Both the position numbers and the translations under genes were made by a program. Shown here one piece after another: positions 1 to 11,193 of a stretch of DNA of 64,000 bases (positions within the stretch are counted from its first letter, which is position 1; every line of letters begins with the position of its first letter). The stretch is from Vibrio mimicus CAIM 602 (GTDB lineage Bacteria; Pseudomonadota; Gammaproteobacteria; Enterobacterales; Vibrionaceae), in NCBI RefSeq assembly GCF_000338875.1, contig NZ_AOMO01000030.1:52-64051 (forward strand), read 5' to 3'. The notes below the pieces were generated by a model. That model made no database searches, had not been told where the DNA came from, and was given only the letters and a program-made list of their open reading frames with translations.

Positions 1-240
1 GTACGGGGAGTTCTAACAGAAAGAATTTTTAGAGGACAGATCCGAGACGGTAATCACACTTCGTTGTGCCTTATCCAAATGTTGCTAAATCATTGAATCA
101 CTTGTGCTCCAAGCGCTAAAGATAGGGTGTGAAATAAAATCATTGCAATGCAAACGTTTGCTATTTTTTCCTTTGTTGCTGCACTAAAAGGTGCGCGGTA
201 GAATCGGCGCTCCTTTCATCCCAGAACCCAAGTAACCCTT
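1..240. other. Region upstream of gsk, no gene seen
   Basis: This stretch holds the promoter side of gsk. The first 95 bases are open in one forward frame and end at a TGA, but the 31-residue translation resembles nothing I recognise, so I do not call a gene end. The last 100 bases are A/T-rich and contain the PurR-like palindrome listed separately. No RNA gene is visible. Confidence 0.5.
146..165. promoter_or_regulatory. PurR operator upstream of gsk
   Basis: The 12-base palindrome GCAAACGTTTGC lies at 150-161, flanked by A/T. It matches the core of the known PurR box (consensus ACGCAAACGTTTGCGT). It is about 80 bases upstream of the start of a purine-salvage kinase. Purine-dependent repression of gsk is inferred from site plus context. 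Confidence 0.75.
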
Positions 241-1545
241 ATGAAATTTCCTGGCCAACGCAAATCTAAGCATTATTTTCCGGTTCACGCGCGTGATCCT
301 CTCGTGATTCAAGCGCAAGAAAATAAGAAGATGTCGCGCACTCATATTATCGGTATTGATCAAACGTTGGTGGATATTGAGGCCAAGGTGGATTCAGATT
401 TGATCGAGCGTTATGGTCTGAGTAAGGGACACTCATTAGTGATCGATGATCAAGCTGCAGAAGCTTTATATAACGAATTAAAAGATCAGCGTTTAATTAC
501 TAATGAATATGCAGGTGGAACCATAGGAAATACGCTGCACAATTATTCAGTATTAGCTGATGACCGTTCAACACTGCTCGGTGTTATGAGCCAGGATATT
601 AAGATTGGCAGCTACGGCTATCGCTACCTATGCAACACTTCTAGCCGTATGGATCTCAATTATTTACAAGGTGTAGAAGGTGCAATTGGCCGCTGTTTTG
701 CTTTGATTACCGAAGATGGTGAACGCACTTTCGCGATCAGCGAAGGGCAGATGAACCAATTACGTCCAGAAAGTATTCCTGAAAAAATATTTACCAGTGC
801 ATCTGCATTAGTTATTACGGCTTATTTAGTACGTTGTAAAGAAGGCGACCCTATGCCTGAAGCAACGATGCGTGCAATTGAATATGCAAAAAAATATGAT
901 GTTCCAGTGGTATTAACTCTAGGTACCAAATTTGTTATTCAGGATGATCCTAAATTCTGGCAAGACTTTTTACGTGATCATGTCACTGTTGTTGCGATGA
1001 ATGAAGATGAAGCATTAGCATTAACGGGAGAAAGCGATCCACTAGCGGCCTCTGATAAAGCATTGGATTGGGTAGATTTAGTGTTATGTACTGCTGGCCC
1101 TGTTGGTTTATTTATGGCTGGATATACAGAAGATTCAGCGAAGCGTGAAACCTCATTACCATTATTACCAGGTTCAGTTGCGGAATTTAACCGTTATGAA
1201 TTTAGTCGACCAGCACGTAAAGAGAGTTGTATAAATCCTATCCGTGTTTATTCACATATTTCACCATATATGGGTGGCCCGGAGAAGATAAAAAATACTA
1301 ATGGTGCAGGTGACGCAGCATTATCGGCCTTGTTGCATGATATGGCGGCAAATAAATACCACAAAGAAAATGTACCTAACTCAAGTAAGCATCAACATGA
1401 GTTTTTAACTTATTCCTCATTTTCTCAAGTTTGCAAATACTCTAATCGTGCGAGTTACGAAGTATTGGCTCAGCATTCTCCACGTCTTTCACGTGGTCTT
1501 CCTGAACGGGAAGATAGTCTTGAAGAAGCGTATTGGGAAAGATAA
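241..1545 (+). CDS. gsk: Inosine-guanosine kinase
   Basis: PfkB/ribokinase-family kinase of 434 residues that phosphorylates guanosine and inosine to GMP and IMP in purine salvage, in the cytoplasm. The protein is close to E. coli Gsk along its whole length: the N-terminus begins MKFPGQRKSKHYFP, an AGGTIGNT nucleoside-site segment lies near residues 90-100, and the PfkB signature NTNGAGD with the catalytic Asp is near residue 355. The ATG at 241 matches the E. coli start. It stands alone, with a PurR-like box upstream and a hairpin terminator just after the stop. Confidence 0.96.
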   Translation: MKFPGQRKSKHYFPVHARDPLVIQAQENKKMSRTHIIGIDQTLVDIEAKVDSDLIERYGLSKGHSLVIDDQAAEALYNELKDQRLITNEYAGGTIGNTLHNYSVLADDRSTLLGVMSQDIKIGSYGYRYLCNTSSRMDLNYLQGVEGAIGRCFALITEDGERTFAISEGQMNQLRPESIPEKIFTSASALVITAYLVRCKEGDPMPEATMRAIEYAKKYDVPVVLTLGTKFVIQDDPKFWQDFLRDHVTVVAMNEDEALALTGESDPLAASDKALDWVDLVLCTAGPVGLFMAGYTEDSAKRETSLPLLPGSVAEFNRYEFSRPARKESCINPIRVYSHISPYMGGPEKIKNTNGAGDAALSALLHDMAANKYHKENVPNSSKHQHEFLTYSSFSQVCKYSNRASYEVLAQHSPRLSRGLPEREDSLEEAYWER

Positions 1546-1546
1546 T

Positions 1547-1573
1547 AAAAAGGCTCCTTCGGGAGCCTTTTTT
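1547..1573. terminator. Terminator between gsk and hns
   Basis: The inverted repeat AAAAAGGCTCC-TTC-GGGAGCCTTTTTT has A-runs and T-runs on the two sides. It can therefore act as an intrinsic terminator for both the rightward gsk transcript and the leftward hns transcript. Confidence 0.85.
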
Positions 1574-1596
1574 GTATAGGTAATTTGCAATCTAAA

Positions 1597-2004
1597 TTAC
1601 AGAGCAAATTCTTCCAGAGACTTACCTTCATCCAGTGCTTTTTGGATCGCTGAAGGAGTACGGCCTTGGCCTGTCCAAGTCTTTTCTTCACCGTTGGTGT
1701 CGATGTACTTGTATTTCGCAGGGCGAGGAGCACGTTTGCCTTTTGCTTTAGTTTTAGTTTCGCCTGAAAGTGCAGAAATAAGCGCTTCTAGGTCAATACC
1801 ATCTTTAGCAATTTGTTCAGCAATCGCTGCCAATTTTGCTTCTTGTTCTGCACGAGCTGCAATTTCTTCAGCTTCTGCTTCTTTACGCTCTTGAACTACG
1901 ATAGTTAATTTATCTAAAGCTTCTTCAAGTTGCTCAATAGTCAGTTCACGCGCATAAGCACGTAGGCTACGAATATTTAATAAAGTCTTAGTGATTTCCG
2001 ACAT
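1597..2004 (-). CDS. hns: Nucleoid-associated silencer H-NS (VicH)
   Basis: Histone-like DNA-binding protein of 135 residues that compacts the nucleoid and silences A/T-rich genes. An N-terminal alpha-helical oligomerisation region (about residues 1-80, rich in E, A and K) leads into a basic linker and the C-terminal DNA-binding domain with the motif TWTGQGRTPSAI near residues 110-121. An in-frame ATG at 2010 directly abuts the AGGAA ribosome-binding site. The ATG at 2004 has the proper 6-base spacing and gives the familiar MSEITKTLLNIRSLR start, so I use it. The protein looks full length and is transcribed alone. Confidence 0.96.
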   Translation of the reverse strand: MSEITKTLLNIRSLRAYARELTIEQLEEALDKLTIVVQERKEAEAEEIAARAEQEAKLAAIAEQIAKDGIDLEALISALSGETKTKAKGKRAPRPAKYKYIDTNGEEKTWTGQGRTPSAIQKALDEGKSLEEFAL

Positions 2005-2400
2005 TACCATTTCCTGTTCACAATTTGGATAACGATTTAATAATAAACCTAGCTTATAATACTGACAAGTTTCCGGTGCAAATATTAAGTCAAAATAGTA
2101 AGAAAGTAAAAATATAAAAATAAATTAGATCTTTTTTTCTTAGTTTTTTGAAAAAACATCTGAGCATATAAAAGTAGCTGCACGAAACTTATCACACAGA
2201 CAAATAATATTAGAAGCATATATCAAGAGTTGATGCGTTTTTATGAAATAAGTTTCTATCAAATGATTGTTATGTGAGCTGTGCCACTTGTTTTTCCTAT
2301 CTATGCCTAGTTGCATTGATAATTTTGTTAAGTAGAATATCTCTCACCTAATGCGAAAAACGTCCGAAACTGAACCAAATGAGTTGGTCGGTTAGGGTAA
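2005..2400. other. A/T-rich hns promoter region
   Basis: About 400 bases with no gene, divergent between hns (leftward) and the lysine-riboswitch transcript (rightward). The part next to hns is very A/T-rich with runs of T and A, as expected for an hns promoter subject to autoregulation (inference). I could not assign promoter boxes with confidence. Confidence 0.5.
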
Positions 2401-2408
2401 ATTTTTTC

Positions 2409-2586
2409 GCCGTAGAGGAGCGGTTACGAAGAGTATCCACAATTGGGGTGATGCCAATGAGTTGTGGGGAAAGGCGTTGTCGCCGAAGTCAACTTGCCGA
2501 TCAAAGCAGTTGGCTGGGGTTGCATCAAACAGGTGTAACACTGCCATAGTCTATATTGTTGTTAAACTATGGAGCGCTACTGTAGG
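2409..2586 (+). promoter_or_regulatory. Lysine riboswitch (L box)
   Basis: The stretch carries the conserved blocks of the lysine aptamer in order: GTAGAGGAGCGG near 2412, GAAGAGTATCC near 2429, GGGGAAAGGCG near 2466, TCGCCGAAG near 2480, CTGGGGTTGCAT near 2514, and a closing GGAGCGCTAC near 2571 that can pair with the 5' end as helix P1. It lies directly upstream of a transporter gene and in the same direction. A weak hairpin follows at about 2594-2607, but I see no clear U-tract, so the switch may act on translation rather than termination (inference). Confidence 0.93.
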
Positions 2587-2702
2587 GTTGGGTGAAGTGT
2601 TCGCTTCCCTTTCGCTTAGTTCAACATAAATTAAGTTGACATGAAGTCGCTTAGTTTGTCTGCAGTAGATCTCTAACCATTTTTTACTGGTTTAGGAAGA
2701 TC

Positions 2703-4304
2703 ATGAATTTAATCGATTTTGCTTCTTCGCCACTCTCAGTTTTACCACCGTTAGTGGCATTGAGCTTGGCTATCGTTACTCGCCGTGTATTACTTTCTCT
2801 TGGTGTGGGTATTTTCTTAGGTGCTTTACTGTTGGCTGATTATTCTGTCGGTCAATCTGTGCAATATATTGCAACCCAAGTTGGCAGTGTGTTTGTTAAA
2901 GAAGGTGCCATTAATGCTTGGAATATGAGCATTGTGGGTTTCTTACTTTTACTTGGCATGATGACAGCGTTGTTGACTCTGTCTGGCGGCACTCGCGCTT
3001 TTGCTCAATGGGCCCAGATTCGGGTGAAAAGCAAACGTGGCTCAAAACTGTTAGCGGCATTTTTAGGCGTATTCATTTTTGTTGACGACTATTTTAATAG
3101 CCTAGCCGTAGGGTCTATTGCCCGTCCTGTGACTGATCGCTTTTACGTTTCTCGCGCTAAGCTGGCCTACATTCTGGATTCAACAGCCGCTCCAATGTGT
3201 GTTGTGATGCCAGCATCAAGCTGGGGCGCTTATATCATGACCATCATCGGCGGGATTTTGGTATCGCATGGCATTGAGGAGTATTCAGCATTAGGCGCTT
3301 ATCTACGTTTAGTGCCGATGAACTTCTACGCGATTTTTGCTTTGTTGATGGTGTTTGCTGTGGTGTGGTTCCAAATGGATATCGGCCAAATGCGCAAACA
3401 TGAGATTGCAGCTTCTCAAGGGCGAGGCTTTGAAGAAGATTCAAGCACGGATACCAAAGAAGCGCATGAACTGAATGAAGAGCTCGACATTCATGAAAGT
3501 GAACGTGGTACCGTTTTAGATTTGGTTTTGCCTATTGTTTTCCTTGTTGTCGCAACAATTAGCGCCATGATTTGGACTGGTGCCAATGCGTTAGCTGAAA
3601 GCGGCCAATCGTTTAATATTCTCGGTGCTTTTGAAAATACCAATGTCGGTAACTCACTGGTTTATGGTGGTTTAGTCGGTTTGGCCATGGCGTTTGTGAC
3701 CGTGCTACGCCAAAAGCTAGCGGTAACAGAGATTGCAAACACGCTGTGGATTGGCGCGAAATCTATGTTTGGTGCGATTTTAATCCTGATTTTTGCGTGG
3801 ACGATCGGTTCTGTAATTGGCGACATGAAAACCGGTGCGTATCTCTCTTCACTGGTACAAGGCAATATTGATCCACATTGGCTTCCTGTGATTCTGTTTG
3901 TTCTGTCAGGTGCAATGGCATTCTCGACAGGTACTTCATGGGGCACTTTTGGCATTATGCTGCCGATTGCGGGTGACATGGCGGGAGCAACCGATATTGC
4001 TCTCATGCTGCCAATGCTTGGTGCAGTGCTTGCTGGTTCAGTATTTGGTGACCACTGCTCGCCGATTTCCGATACCACCATCCTGTCATCGACAGGTGCG
4101 CGCTGTCACCACATTGACCACGTTGCAACACAGCTGCCGTATGCATTAGCAGTCGCATTCGTTTCTGCCATTGGGTATGTAGTGTTGGGTATTTTCGCTT
4201 CTTTGTGGCTTGCGTTGGCAGCAGCATCAGTATCTTTCGTGGTGGTGTGCATAATTTTTGCAGCTCTATCCAAAGCTAAAGTAGGGAAGCAAGTGTCTGT
4301 GTGA
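2703..4304 (+). CDS. lysW: NhaC-family transporter, probable lysine transporter LysW
   Basis: Polytopic inner-membrane protein of 533 residues in the NhaC superfamily. Many hydrophobic helices are visible, together with the family motifs VDDYFNSLAVGS near residues 130-142 and FGDHCSPISDTTILSS near residues 449-464. The family is often annotated as a Na+/H+ antiporter. The lysine riboswitch directly upstream argues that the substrate is lysine, and riboswitch-linked NhaC members have been named LysW on that basis. Transport direction and ion coupling are not shown by sequence. The start follows AGGAAG with 3-base spacing. A small AACCA/TGGTT hairpin sits just before this ribosome-binding site. 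The gene is monocistronic. Confidence 0.87.
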   Translation: MNLIDFASSPLSVLPPLVALSLAIVTRRVLLSLGVGIFLGALLLADYSVGQSVQYIATQVGSVFVKEGAINAWNMSIVGFLLLLGMMTALLTLSGGTRAFAQWAQIRVKSKRGSKLLAAFLGVFIFVDDYFNSLAVGSIARPVTDRFYVSRAKLAYILDSTAAPMCVVMPASSWGAYIMTIIGGILVSHGIEEYSALGAYLRLVPMNFYAIFALLMVFAVVWFQMDIGQMRKHEIAASQGRGFEEDSSTDTKEAHELNEELDIHESERGTVLDLVLPIVFLVVATISAMIWTGANALAESGQSFNILGAFENTNVGNSLVYGGLVGLAMAFVTVLRQKLAVTEIANTLWIGAKSMFGAILILIFAWTIGSVIGDMKTGAYLSSLVQGNIDPHWLPVILFVLSGAMAFSTGTSWGTFGIMLPIAGDMAGATDIALMLPMLGAVLAGSVFGDHCSPISDTTILSSTGARCHHIDHVATQLPYALAVAFVSAIGYVVLGIFASLWLALAAASVSFVVVCIIFAALSKAKVGKQVSV

Positions 4305-4329
4305 CACAGAGCATCTTAACTGATTGAAT

Positions 4330-4353
4330 GGAGGTCTTTGGACCTCCTTTTTT
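4330..4353 (+). terminator. Terminator after lysW
   Basis: Hairpin GGAGGTC-TTTG-GACCTCC followed by six T residues, 26 bases after the stop codon. Confidence 0.9.
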
Positions 4354-4471
4354 GTGTTCAAAAAAGTTGTCATGAAAAAATAACCAGAAAAGTATCAATT
4401 TGTGGTTGAAAAAAAAAACTCAGCTTGGTTAGTGTGAACGAAGTTCTCAAAAAGATAGAAAGTAACTAAGT

Positions 4472-4570
4472 ATGCGTAATTTCGTAATGAACATTCATCA
4501 CCATCATCATCCTAAGGTGTCTTTCGGGAGATGTACGCATACCCGGGGGACAGGAATCTCCCGGAGTTGA
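4472..4570 (+). CDS. hisL: Histidine operon leader peptide
   Basis: Short open frame of 32 codons starting MRNFVMNI and followed by five consecutive His codons and Pro. It lies about 110 bases upstream of hisG and just before an attenuator hairpin. Stalling of the ribosome at the His run when charged tRNA-His is scarce would let the operon be transcribed, as in enterobacterial hisL. An internal ATG at 4487 is an alternative start. The frame continues 18 codons past the His run into the RNA that forms the pause and antiterminator stems. It was found by reading the sequence directly, since it is too short for routine gene callers. Confidence 0.9.
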   Translation: MRNFVMNIHHHHHPKVSFGRCTHTRGTGISRS

Positions 4571-4626
4571 AATCAGAGCCATAAAAAGATTCTAACCCTC
4601 GGGAGACCAAACTCTCGAGGGTTTTT
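4525..4626 (+). terminator. his attenuator (pause stem and terminator)
   Basis: The terminator is CCCTCGGGAG (4596-4605) pairing over ten bases with CTCTCGAGGG (4612-4621), followed by TTTTT. Upstream, CGGGAGAT at about 4525-4532 can pair with ATCTCCCG at about 4556-4563. That CTCCCG arm could instead pair with CGGGAG of the terminator, giving the alternative antiterminator. This is the classical attenuation layout, downstream of the hisL His codons. Confidence 0.88.
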
Positions 4627-4681
4627 CGTTTTAGGCTTTGAAAAAATTAATAAATTCAACAAATTGCAAAGGAAGAATGGC

Positions 4682-5578
4682 ATGCAAACACAACGACTGA
4701 GAATCGCGGTACAGAAGAAAGGCCGCCTGAGCCAAGAGTGTCAGGAACTGCTGAAAAAATGCGGTGTGAAATTCAACATCATGGGGGAGCGTTTAGTGGT
4801 TCATTCACTCAACATGCCAATCGACCTGTTGTTGGTTCGTGATGATGACATTCCTGGGCTGATCATGGATGGAGTAGTGGATTTAGGTTTTGTCGGTGAA
4901 AACGTACTTGAAGAAGCGCGTTTAGATCGCCTAGCGCTCAATCAACGCAACGAATTCACTACACTGCGTCGTATGGATTTTGGTGGTTGCCGTTTGTCGA
5001 TTGCTATTGAAAAAGATGCACAGTACCTCGGCCCTCAGGATTTGAATGGCAAGCGCATTGCCACCACCTATCCACAACTGCTTAAAGCCTATATGAATCG
5101 CCAGGGCGTGGATTTCAGTACCTGTATGTTGACGGGGTCAGTTGAAGTTGCACCGCGCGCAGGTTTGGCAGATGCGATTGCGGATCTCGTCTCCACTGGC
5201 GCGACCTTGGAAGCTAACGGTCTCAAAGAAGTGGAAGTGATTTTTGAATCCAAAGCGACTCTTATTCAACGCCCAGGGGCTTTTGCTGCCGATAAAGCCG
5301 CGCTGATCGATAAACTCCTCACTCGCATGCACGGTGTGCAACAAGCGAAAGAATCCAAATACATCATGCTGCACGCACCGGTAGAAAAATTGGCTCAAAT
5401 CAAAACCTTGTTGCCCGGAGCGGAAGACCCAACTGTGTTGCCTTTGTCAGCAGACAAATCCAAAGTGGCGGTTCACATGGTGAGTTCAGAAAACCTGTTT
5501 TGGGAAACCATGGAACAGCTGAAAGCCCTCGGTGCTAGCTCAATTCTGGTATTACCGATTGAAAAAATGATGGAGTAA
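4682..5578 (+). CDS. hisG: ATP phosphoribosyltransferase
   Basis: First enzyme of histidine synthesis, joining ATP and PRPP to give phosphoribosyl-ATP; feedback-inhibited by histidine in the family. The long-form protein is 298 residues with a C-terminal ACT-like regulatory domain from about residue 225. Motifs include RDDDIPGL near residues 53-60 and the PRPP-binding segment [14 protein letters not shown] near 168-181. A TTG at 4664 extends the frame, but the ATG at 4682 follows AAGGAAGA and gives the E. coli-like start [16 protein letters not shown]. First gene of the his operon, 4 bases before hisD. Confidence 0.96.
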   Translation: MQTQRLRIAVQKKGRLSQECQELLKKCGVKFNIMGERLVVHSLNMPIDLLLVRDDDIPGLIMDGVVDLGFVGENVLEEARLDRLALNQRNEFTTLRRMDFGGCRLSIAIEKDAQYLGPQDLNGKRIATTYPQLLKAYMNRQGVDFSTCMLTGSVEVAPRAGLADAIADLVSTGATLEANGLKEVEVIFESKATLIQRPGAFAADKAALIDKLLTRMHGVQQAKESKYIMLHAPVEKLAQIKTLLPGAEDPTVLPLSADKSKVAVHMVSSENLFWETMEQLKALGASSILVLPIEKMME

Positions 5579-5582
5579 GGCG

Positions 5583-6878
5583 ATGAGAACCGTTGTTTGG
5601 CAATCGTTGAGTGAAGCTCAGCAAGAATCGATTTTAGAACGCCCTGCTATTACTGAAGGGGCAAACATCACCGCCGCAGTTGCACAAGTGATTGCGAAAG
5701 TGCGCAGTGAGGGTGATGCAGCACTGTTTGAATTAACTGAAAAATTTGATCGCGTAAAACCTGCTTCACTGCGTGTTTCTCGTGAAGAAATGGATGCCGC
5801 GGCCGCACGTTTGTCGGAAACGATGAAACAGGCACTTGAACAGGCTTACAACAACATCAGCAAATTCCACAAGGCACAAAAAGCGCAGCCAATCAAAGTG
5901 GAAACCATGCCCGGAGTGGTGTGTGAACAAGTGACTCGCCCGATCAATAAAGTGGGTCTGTATATTCCGGGTGGTAGCGCGCCGCTACCATCAACCGTGC
6001 TAATGCTTGGTGTGCCTGCACAAATTGCAGGCTGCCGTAAAGTGGTGCTTTGCTCACCGCCCCCGATTGCTGATGAAATTCTCTACGTCGCTAAACTGTG
6101 TAACATCGATGAGGTGTACAACTTAGGGGGCGGTCAAGCGATCGCCGCTATGGCTTATGGCACGGAAACGGTCACTAAAGTCGACAAAATTTTTGGCCCC
6201 GGGAACGCCTATGTGACGGAAGCAAAACGCCAAGTGAGTAACGATTTCCGCGGCGCAGCGATTGATATGCCAGCTGGCCCATCTGAAGTATTGGTGATTG
6301 CCGATGAGACGGCGGATGCCGATTTTATTGCCGCCGATCTACTCAGTCAGGCGGAGCACGGCCCAGATTCACAGGTGGTGCTGGTGACGCCATCTCCTGT
6401 GTTAGCCGATCAAGTGACGGACGCGGTACAACAGCAGCTTAAAGTGCTGTCGCGCGCCAGTATTGCTGAAAAAGCTTTGGCTTCCAGTCTGATCATTATT
6501 GCTGAATCACTCACCCAAGCGGTGTCAATTTCTAACTACTACGGCCCTGAGCACTTGATTGTGCAGACGCGCAACCCGCGTGAGTTGGTTCCACTGCTCG
6601 ATAACGCCGGCTCCATTTTCCTTGGCGACTGGTCACCCGAATCGGTAGGCGATTACGCTTCTGGTACCAACCATGTGTTGCCGACTTACGGTTACACCCG
6701 CACTTATTCCAGCTTAGGTTTGGCTGATTTCAGCAAACGCATGACAGTGCAAGAGCTGACAGCCGATGGCTTGCAATTGCTCGCGCCAACTGTGGTAACG
6801 ATGGCGGAAGCGGAAGGGTTAGACGCGCATAAACGTGCGGTTACGATTCGAGTAGAAAAATTACAGAAGGCTCAATAA
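5583..6878 (+). CDS. hisD: Histidinol dehydrogenase
   Basis: NAD-dependent, zinc-containing enzyme that oxidises L-histidinol in two steps to L-histidine, the last reactions of the pathway. The protein is 431 residues, close to the usual 434. The zinc and catalytic segments are present: [10 protein letters not shown] near residues 256-265, [13 protein letters not shown] near 355-367 and DAHKRAV near 415-421. Start ATG lies 4 bases after the hisG stop, and hisC begins 3 bases after its own stop, indicating one transcript. Confidence 0.97.
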   Translation: MRTVVWQSLSEAQQESILERPAITEGANITAAVAQVIAKVRSEGDAALFELTEKFDRVKPASLRVSREEMDAAAARLSETMKQALEQAYNNISKFHKAQKAQPIKVETMPGVVCEQVTRPINKVGLYIPGGSAPLPSTVLMLGVPAQIAGCRKVVLCSPPPIADEILYVAKLCNIDEVYNLGGGQAIAAMAYGTETVTKVDKIFGPGNAYVTEAKRQVSNDFRGAAIDMPAGPSEVLVIADETADADFIAADLLSQAEHGPDSQVVLVTPSPVLADQVTDAVQQQLKVLSRASIAEKALASSLIIIAESLTQAVSISNYYGPEHLIVQTRNPRELVPLLDNAGSIFLGDWSPESVGDYASGTNHVLPTYGYTRTYSSLGLADFSKRMTVQELTADGLQLLAPTVVTMAEAEGLDAHKRAVTIRVEKLQKAQ

Positions 6879-6881
6879 ATT

Positions 6882-7922
6882 ATGGAAAAACTGGCTCGTC
6901 AACAAATTCAGGCGTTAACCCCATACCTTTCTGCGCGTCGTATTGGTGGTAGTGGTGATGTTTGGCTCAATGCCAACGAATCGCCTTTCAATAACGAATA
7001 CAAAACCGATTTTGCGCGCCTTAATCGTTACAGTGATTGCCAACCTAAGGCGATGATCCAAGCTTACGCTAATTACGCTGGAGTACAGCCGGAGCAAGTG
7101 CTGACTTCGCGCGGCGCGGATGAAGGGATTGAGCTTTTGATCCGTGCTTTCTGCGAACCCAATCAGGACGCGATTCTGTTTTGCCCTCCAACCTATGGCA
7201 TGTACGCGATCAGTGCAGAAACCTTTGGTGTTGAGCGCAAAAAAGTGCCGTTGACGGTCGATTGGCAACTCGATTTACCGAGCATCGAAGCCAATCTGGA
7301 TCGCGTCAAATTGGTGTTTGTGTGTAGCCCCAATAACCCGACCGGGAACTTGGTGAAACGTGCCGACATCATCAAACTGCTTGAGATGACCAAAGATCGC
7401 GCCATTGTGGTGATGGATGAAGCCTACATCGATTTCTGCCCAGAAGCGTCGACGGTTGATTTGCTCGCCCAATATCCGAACTTGGCGATTCTACGCACGC
7501 TATCTAAAGCCTTTGCTTTGGCGGGGCTACGTTGTGGCTTCACGCTTGCCAATGCTGAACTCATCAATGTACTGCTCAAAGTAATTGCACCCTATCCGGT
7601 GCCGGTTCCTGTCGCTGAAATCGCGGTGCAAGCCTTGTCTGAAGCAGGTCTAGCTCGCGCGAAATACCAAGTGCTGGATCTCGGCGCGAATCGAGCTTAC
7701 CTACAAGTGGGGCTTTCTATGGTTCCGGGAGTGCAGGTCTTTGAAGGATGGGGTAACTACCTGTTGGTGAAATTTCCTGATGGCAATGCGCTATTTAAAG
7801 CAGCGTGGGAACACGGAATTATTTTGCGTAATTCGCCGATTGAAAATTGTGTGCGCATTAGTGTTGGCAATCGCGAAGAGTGTGAAAAAACCGTCGCGTT
7901 CATTCGTAACTACTACCAGTAA
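6882..7922 (+). CDS. hisC: Histidinol-phosphate aminotransferase
   Basis: Class I/II PLP aminotransferase of 346 residues that converts imidazole acetol-phosphate and glutamate to histidinol-phosphate and 2-oxoglutarate. Visible motifs are [11 protein letters not shown] near residues 76-86, SPNNPTGN near 150-157, the DEAYIDF segment near 181-187 and the PLP-lysine in [14 protein letters not shown] near residues 204-217. The protein is slightly shorter than E. coli HisC (356). It is the third gene of the operon; a 51-base gap separates it from the hisB start. Confidence 0.97.
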   Translation: MEKLARQQIQALTPYLSARRIGGSGDVWLNANESPFNNEYKTDFARLNRYSDCQPKAMIQAYANYAGVQPEQVLTSRGADEGIELLIRAFCEPNQDAILFCPPTYGMYAISAETFGVERKKVPLTVDWQLDLPSIEANLDRVKLVFVCSPNNPTGNLVKRADIIKLLEMTKDRAIVVMDEAYIDFCPEASTVDLLAQYPNLAILRTLSKAFALAGLRCGFTLANAELINVLLKVIAPYPVPVPVAEIAVQALSEAGLARAKYQVLDLGANRAYLQVGLSMVPGVQVFEGWGNYLLVKFPDGNALFKAAWEHGIILRNSPIENCVRISVGNREECEKTVAFIRNYYQ

Positions 7923-7973
7923 TTTTGTTTACAGCAGCTCGCAGTGCGGGCTGCTGATGAAAAGGACATTCTT

Positions 7974-9047
7974 GTGAGCAAACAACAAAAAATTCTTTTT
8001 ATCGACCGCGACGGCACCTTAATTGTTGAGCCGCCAGTGGATTTCCAAGTCGACCGTTTAGATAAACTCAAACTTGAGCCTTATGTGATCCCAAGCCTGC
8101 TCAAGCTACAAGAGGCGGGCTATCGCTTAGTGATGGTGACCAATCAGGATGGTTTAGGTACTTCAAGCTACCCGCAAGCGGATTTCGATGCGCCACATGA
8201 CATGATGATGGACATTTTTGAATCGCAAGGCGTTAAGTTTGATGATGTGCTGATTTGCCCGCACTTTGAACGTGATAACTGCTCGTGCCGCAAACCGAAA
8301 CTTGGCTTGGTCAAAGAGTATCTGCAAGGTGGCAAAGTCGATTTCAAATCGTCAGCCGTGATTGGCGATCGCATGACCGATCTGCAACTGGCGGAAAATA
8401 TGGCGATTCGCGGTATTCAATACCACCCACAAACCATGGGGTGGCTGGATATCGTTAAAGATCTCACCACCAAGCCACGTGTTGCCCAAGTGGTGCGTAA
8501 AACCAAAGAGACTGATATTCAGGTTCTTGTCAATCTTGACCAAACTGGCGGCAACCAAATTGAAACGGGTTTGGGCTTTTTTGATCACATGCTGGATCAA
8601 ATCGCGACCCACGGTGGTTTCCAACTGCAACTGAAAGTGGTGGGCGATCTGCACATTGATGATCACCACACAGTGGAAGATACCGCATTGGCACTAGGGC
8701 AAGCACTGCGTGAAGCACTGGGTGACAAACGTGGTATTGGACGCTTTGGTTTCACATTGCCGATGGATGAGTGTTTGGCACAGTGCGCGTTGGATCTCTC
8801 GGGCCGTCCGTATCTGAAATTTGATGCGAGCTTTAGTCGCCCGCAAGTGGGCGATCTGTCGACTGAGATGGTGTATCACTTCTTCCGCTCATTGACCGAT
8901 ACCTTGGCGTGCACTCTGCACCTCTCATCCAGTGGCGACAATGATCACCACATCATTGAGAGCCTGTTTAAAGCGTTTGGGCGTACGCTGCGTCAAGCTA
9001 TCACGGTGCAAGGTAATGATTTGCCGAGCAGTAAAGGGGTACTTTGA
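7974..9047 (+). CDS. hisB: Bifunctional histidinol-phosphatase / IGP dehydratase
   Basis: Two-domain enzyme of 357 residues. The N-terminal HAD phosphatase (DRDGT near residues 10-14, CSCRKPK zinc loop near 103-109) hydrolyses histidinol-phosphate. The C-terminal imidazoleglycerol-phosphate dehydratase carries the metal-binding GFFDHML and DDHHTVEDT motifs. I chose the GTG at 7974, preceded by AAAGGACA with good spacing; it gives the short [15 protein letters not shown] start seen in enterobacteria. A GTG at 7944 also extends the frame but lacks a ribosome site. The stop TGA shares one base with the hisH start. Confidence 0.95.
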   Translation: MSKQQKILFIDRDGTLIVEPPVDFQVDRLDKLKLEPYVIPSLLKLQEAGYRLVMVTNQDGLGTSSYPQADFDAPHDMMMDIFESQGVKFDDVLICPHFERDNCSCRKPKLGLVKEYLQGGKVDFKSSAVIGDRMTDLQLAENMAIRGIQYHPQTMGWLDIVKDLTTKPRVAQVVRKTKETDIQVLVNLDQTGGNQIETGLGFFDHMLDQIATHGGFQLQLKVVGDLHIDDHHTVEDTALALGQALREALGDKRGIGRFGFTLPMDECLAQCALDLSGRPYLKFDASFSRPQVGDLSTEMVYHFFRSLTDTLACTLHLSSSGDNDHHIIESLFKAFGRTLRQAITVQGNDLPSSKGVL

Positions 9048-9658
9048 TGACTCAGAATGTAGTGATTATTGATACCGGCTGCGCCAATATCTCCTCAGTC
9101 AAATTCGCCATTGAGCGATTAGGCTATGCGGTGACGATTTCGCGCGATCCGCAAGTGGTGCTTGCAGCTGACAAACTGTTTTTGCCCGGCGTTGGTACCG
9201 CGAGCGAAGCGATGAAAAACCTCACCGAGCGCGATTTGATCGAGCTAGTGAAACGGGTTGAAAAACCATTGCTTGGGATCTGTCTTGGCATGCAACTGCT
9301 TGGCAAATTGTCCGAAGAGAAAGGCCAGAAAGCCGATGACATTGTACAGTGCTTAGGGTTAGTCGATGGCGAAGTCCGTTTGATGCAAACTGGCGATCTG
9401 CCGTTGCCACACATGGGCTGGAACACGGTACAGGTCAAAGAGGGGCATCCGCTGTTTAACGGTATTGAACCTGATGCGTACTTCTACTTCGTGCACAGCT
9501 TTGCCATGCCTGTTGGCGATTACACTATTGCCCAGTGCGAGTATGGTCAGGCGTTCAGCGCAGCGATTCAAGCGGGGAACTATTACGGGGTGCAATTTCA
9601 CCCTGAGCGCTCTTCAAAAGCGGGCGCTCGCTTGATTCAAAACTTTCTTGAGCTTTAG
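9047..9658 (+). CDS. hisH: Imidazole glycerol phosphate synthase, glutaminase subunit
   Basis: Class I glutamine amidotransferase of 203 residues that supplies ammonia to HisF. The catalytic triad is visible: nucleophile Cys in [10 protein letters not shown] near residue 77, then His and Glu in [11 protein letters not shown] near the C-terminus. The ATG at 9047 overlaps the hisB stop by one base. A TTG directly before it is the only alternative. A 42-base gap precedes hisA, with a fresh ribosome site there. Confidence 0.96.
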   Translation: MTQNVVIIDTGCANISSVKFAIERLGYAVTISRDPQVVLAADKLFLPGVGTASEAMKNLTERDLIELVKRVEKPLLGICLGMQLLGKLSEEKGQKADDIVQCLGLVDGEVRLMQTGDLPLPHMGWNTVQVKEGHPLFNGIEPDAYFYFVHSFAMPVGDYTIAQCEYGQAFSAAIQAGNYYGVQFHPERSSKAGARLIQNFLEL

Positions 9659-11189
<1,531 letters not shown>

Positions 11190-11193
<4 letters not shown>

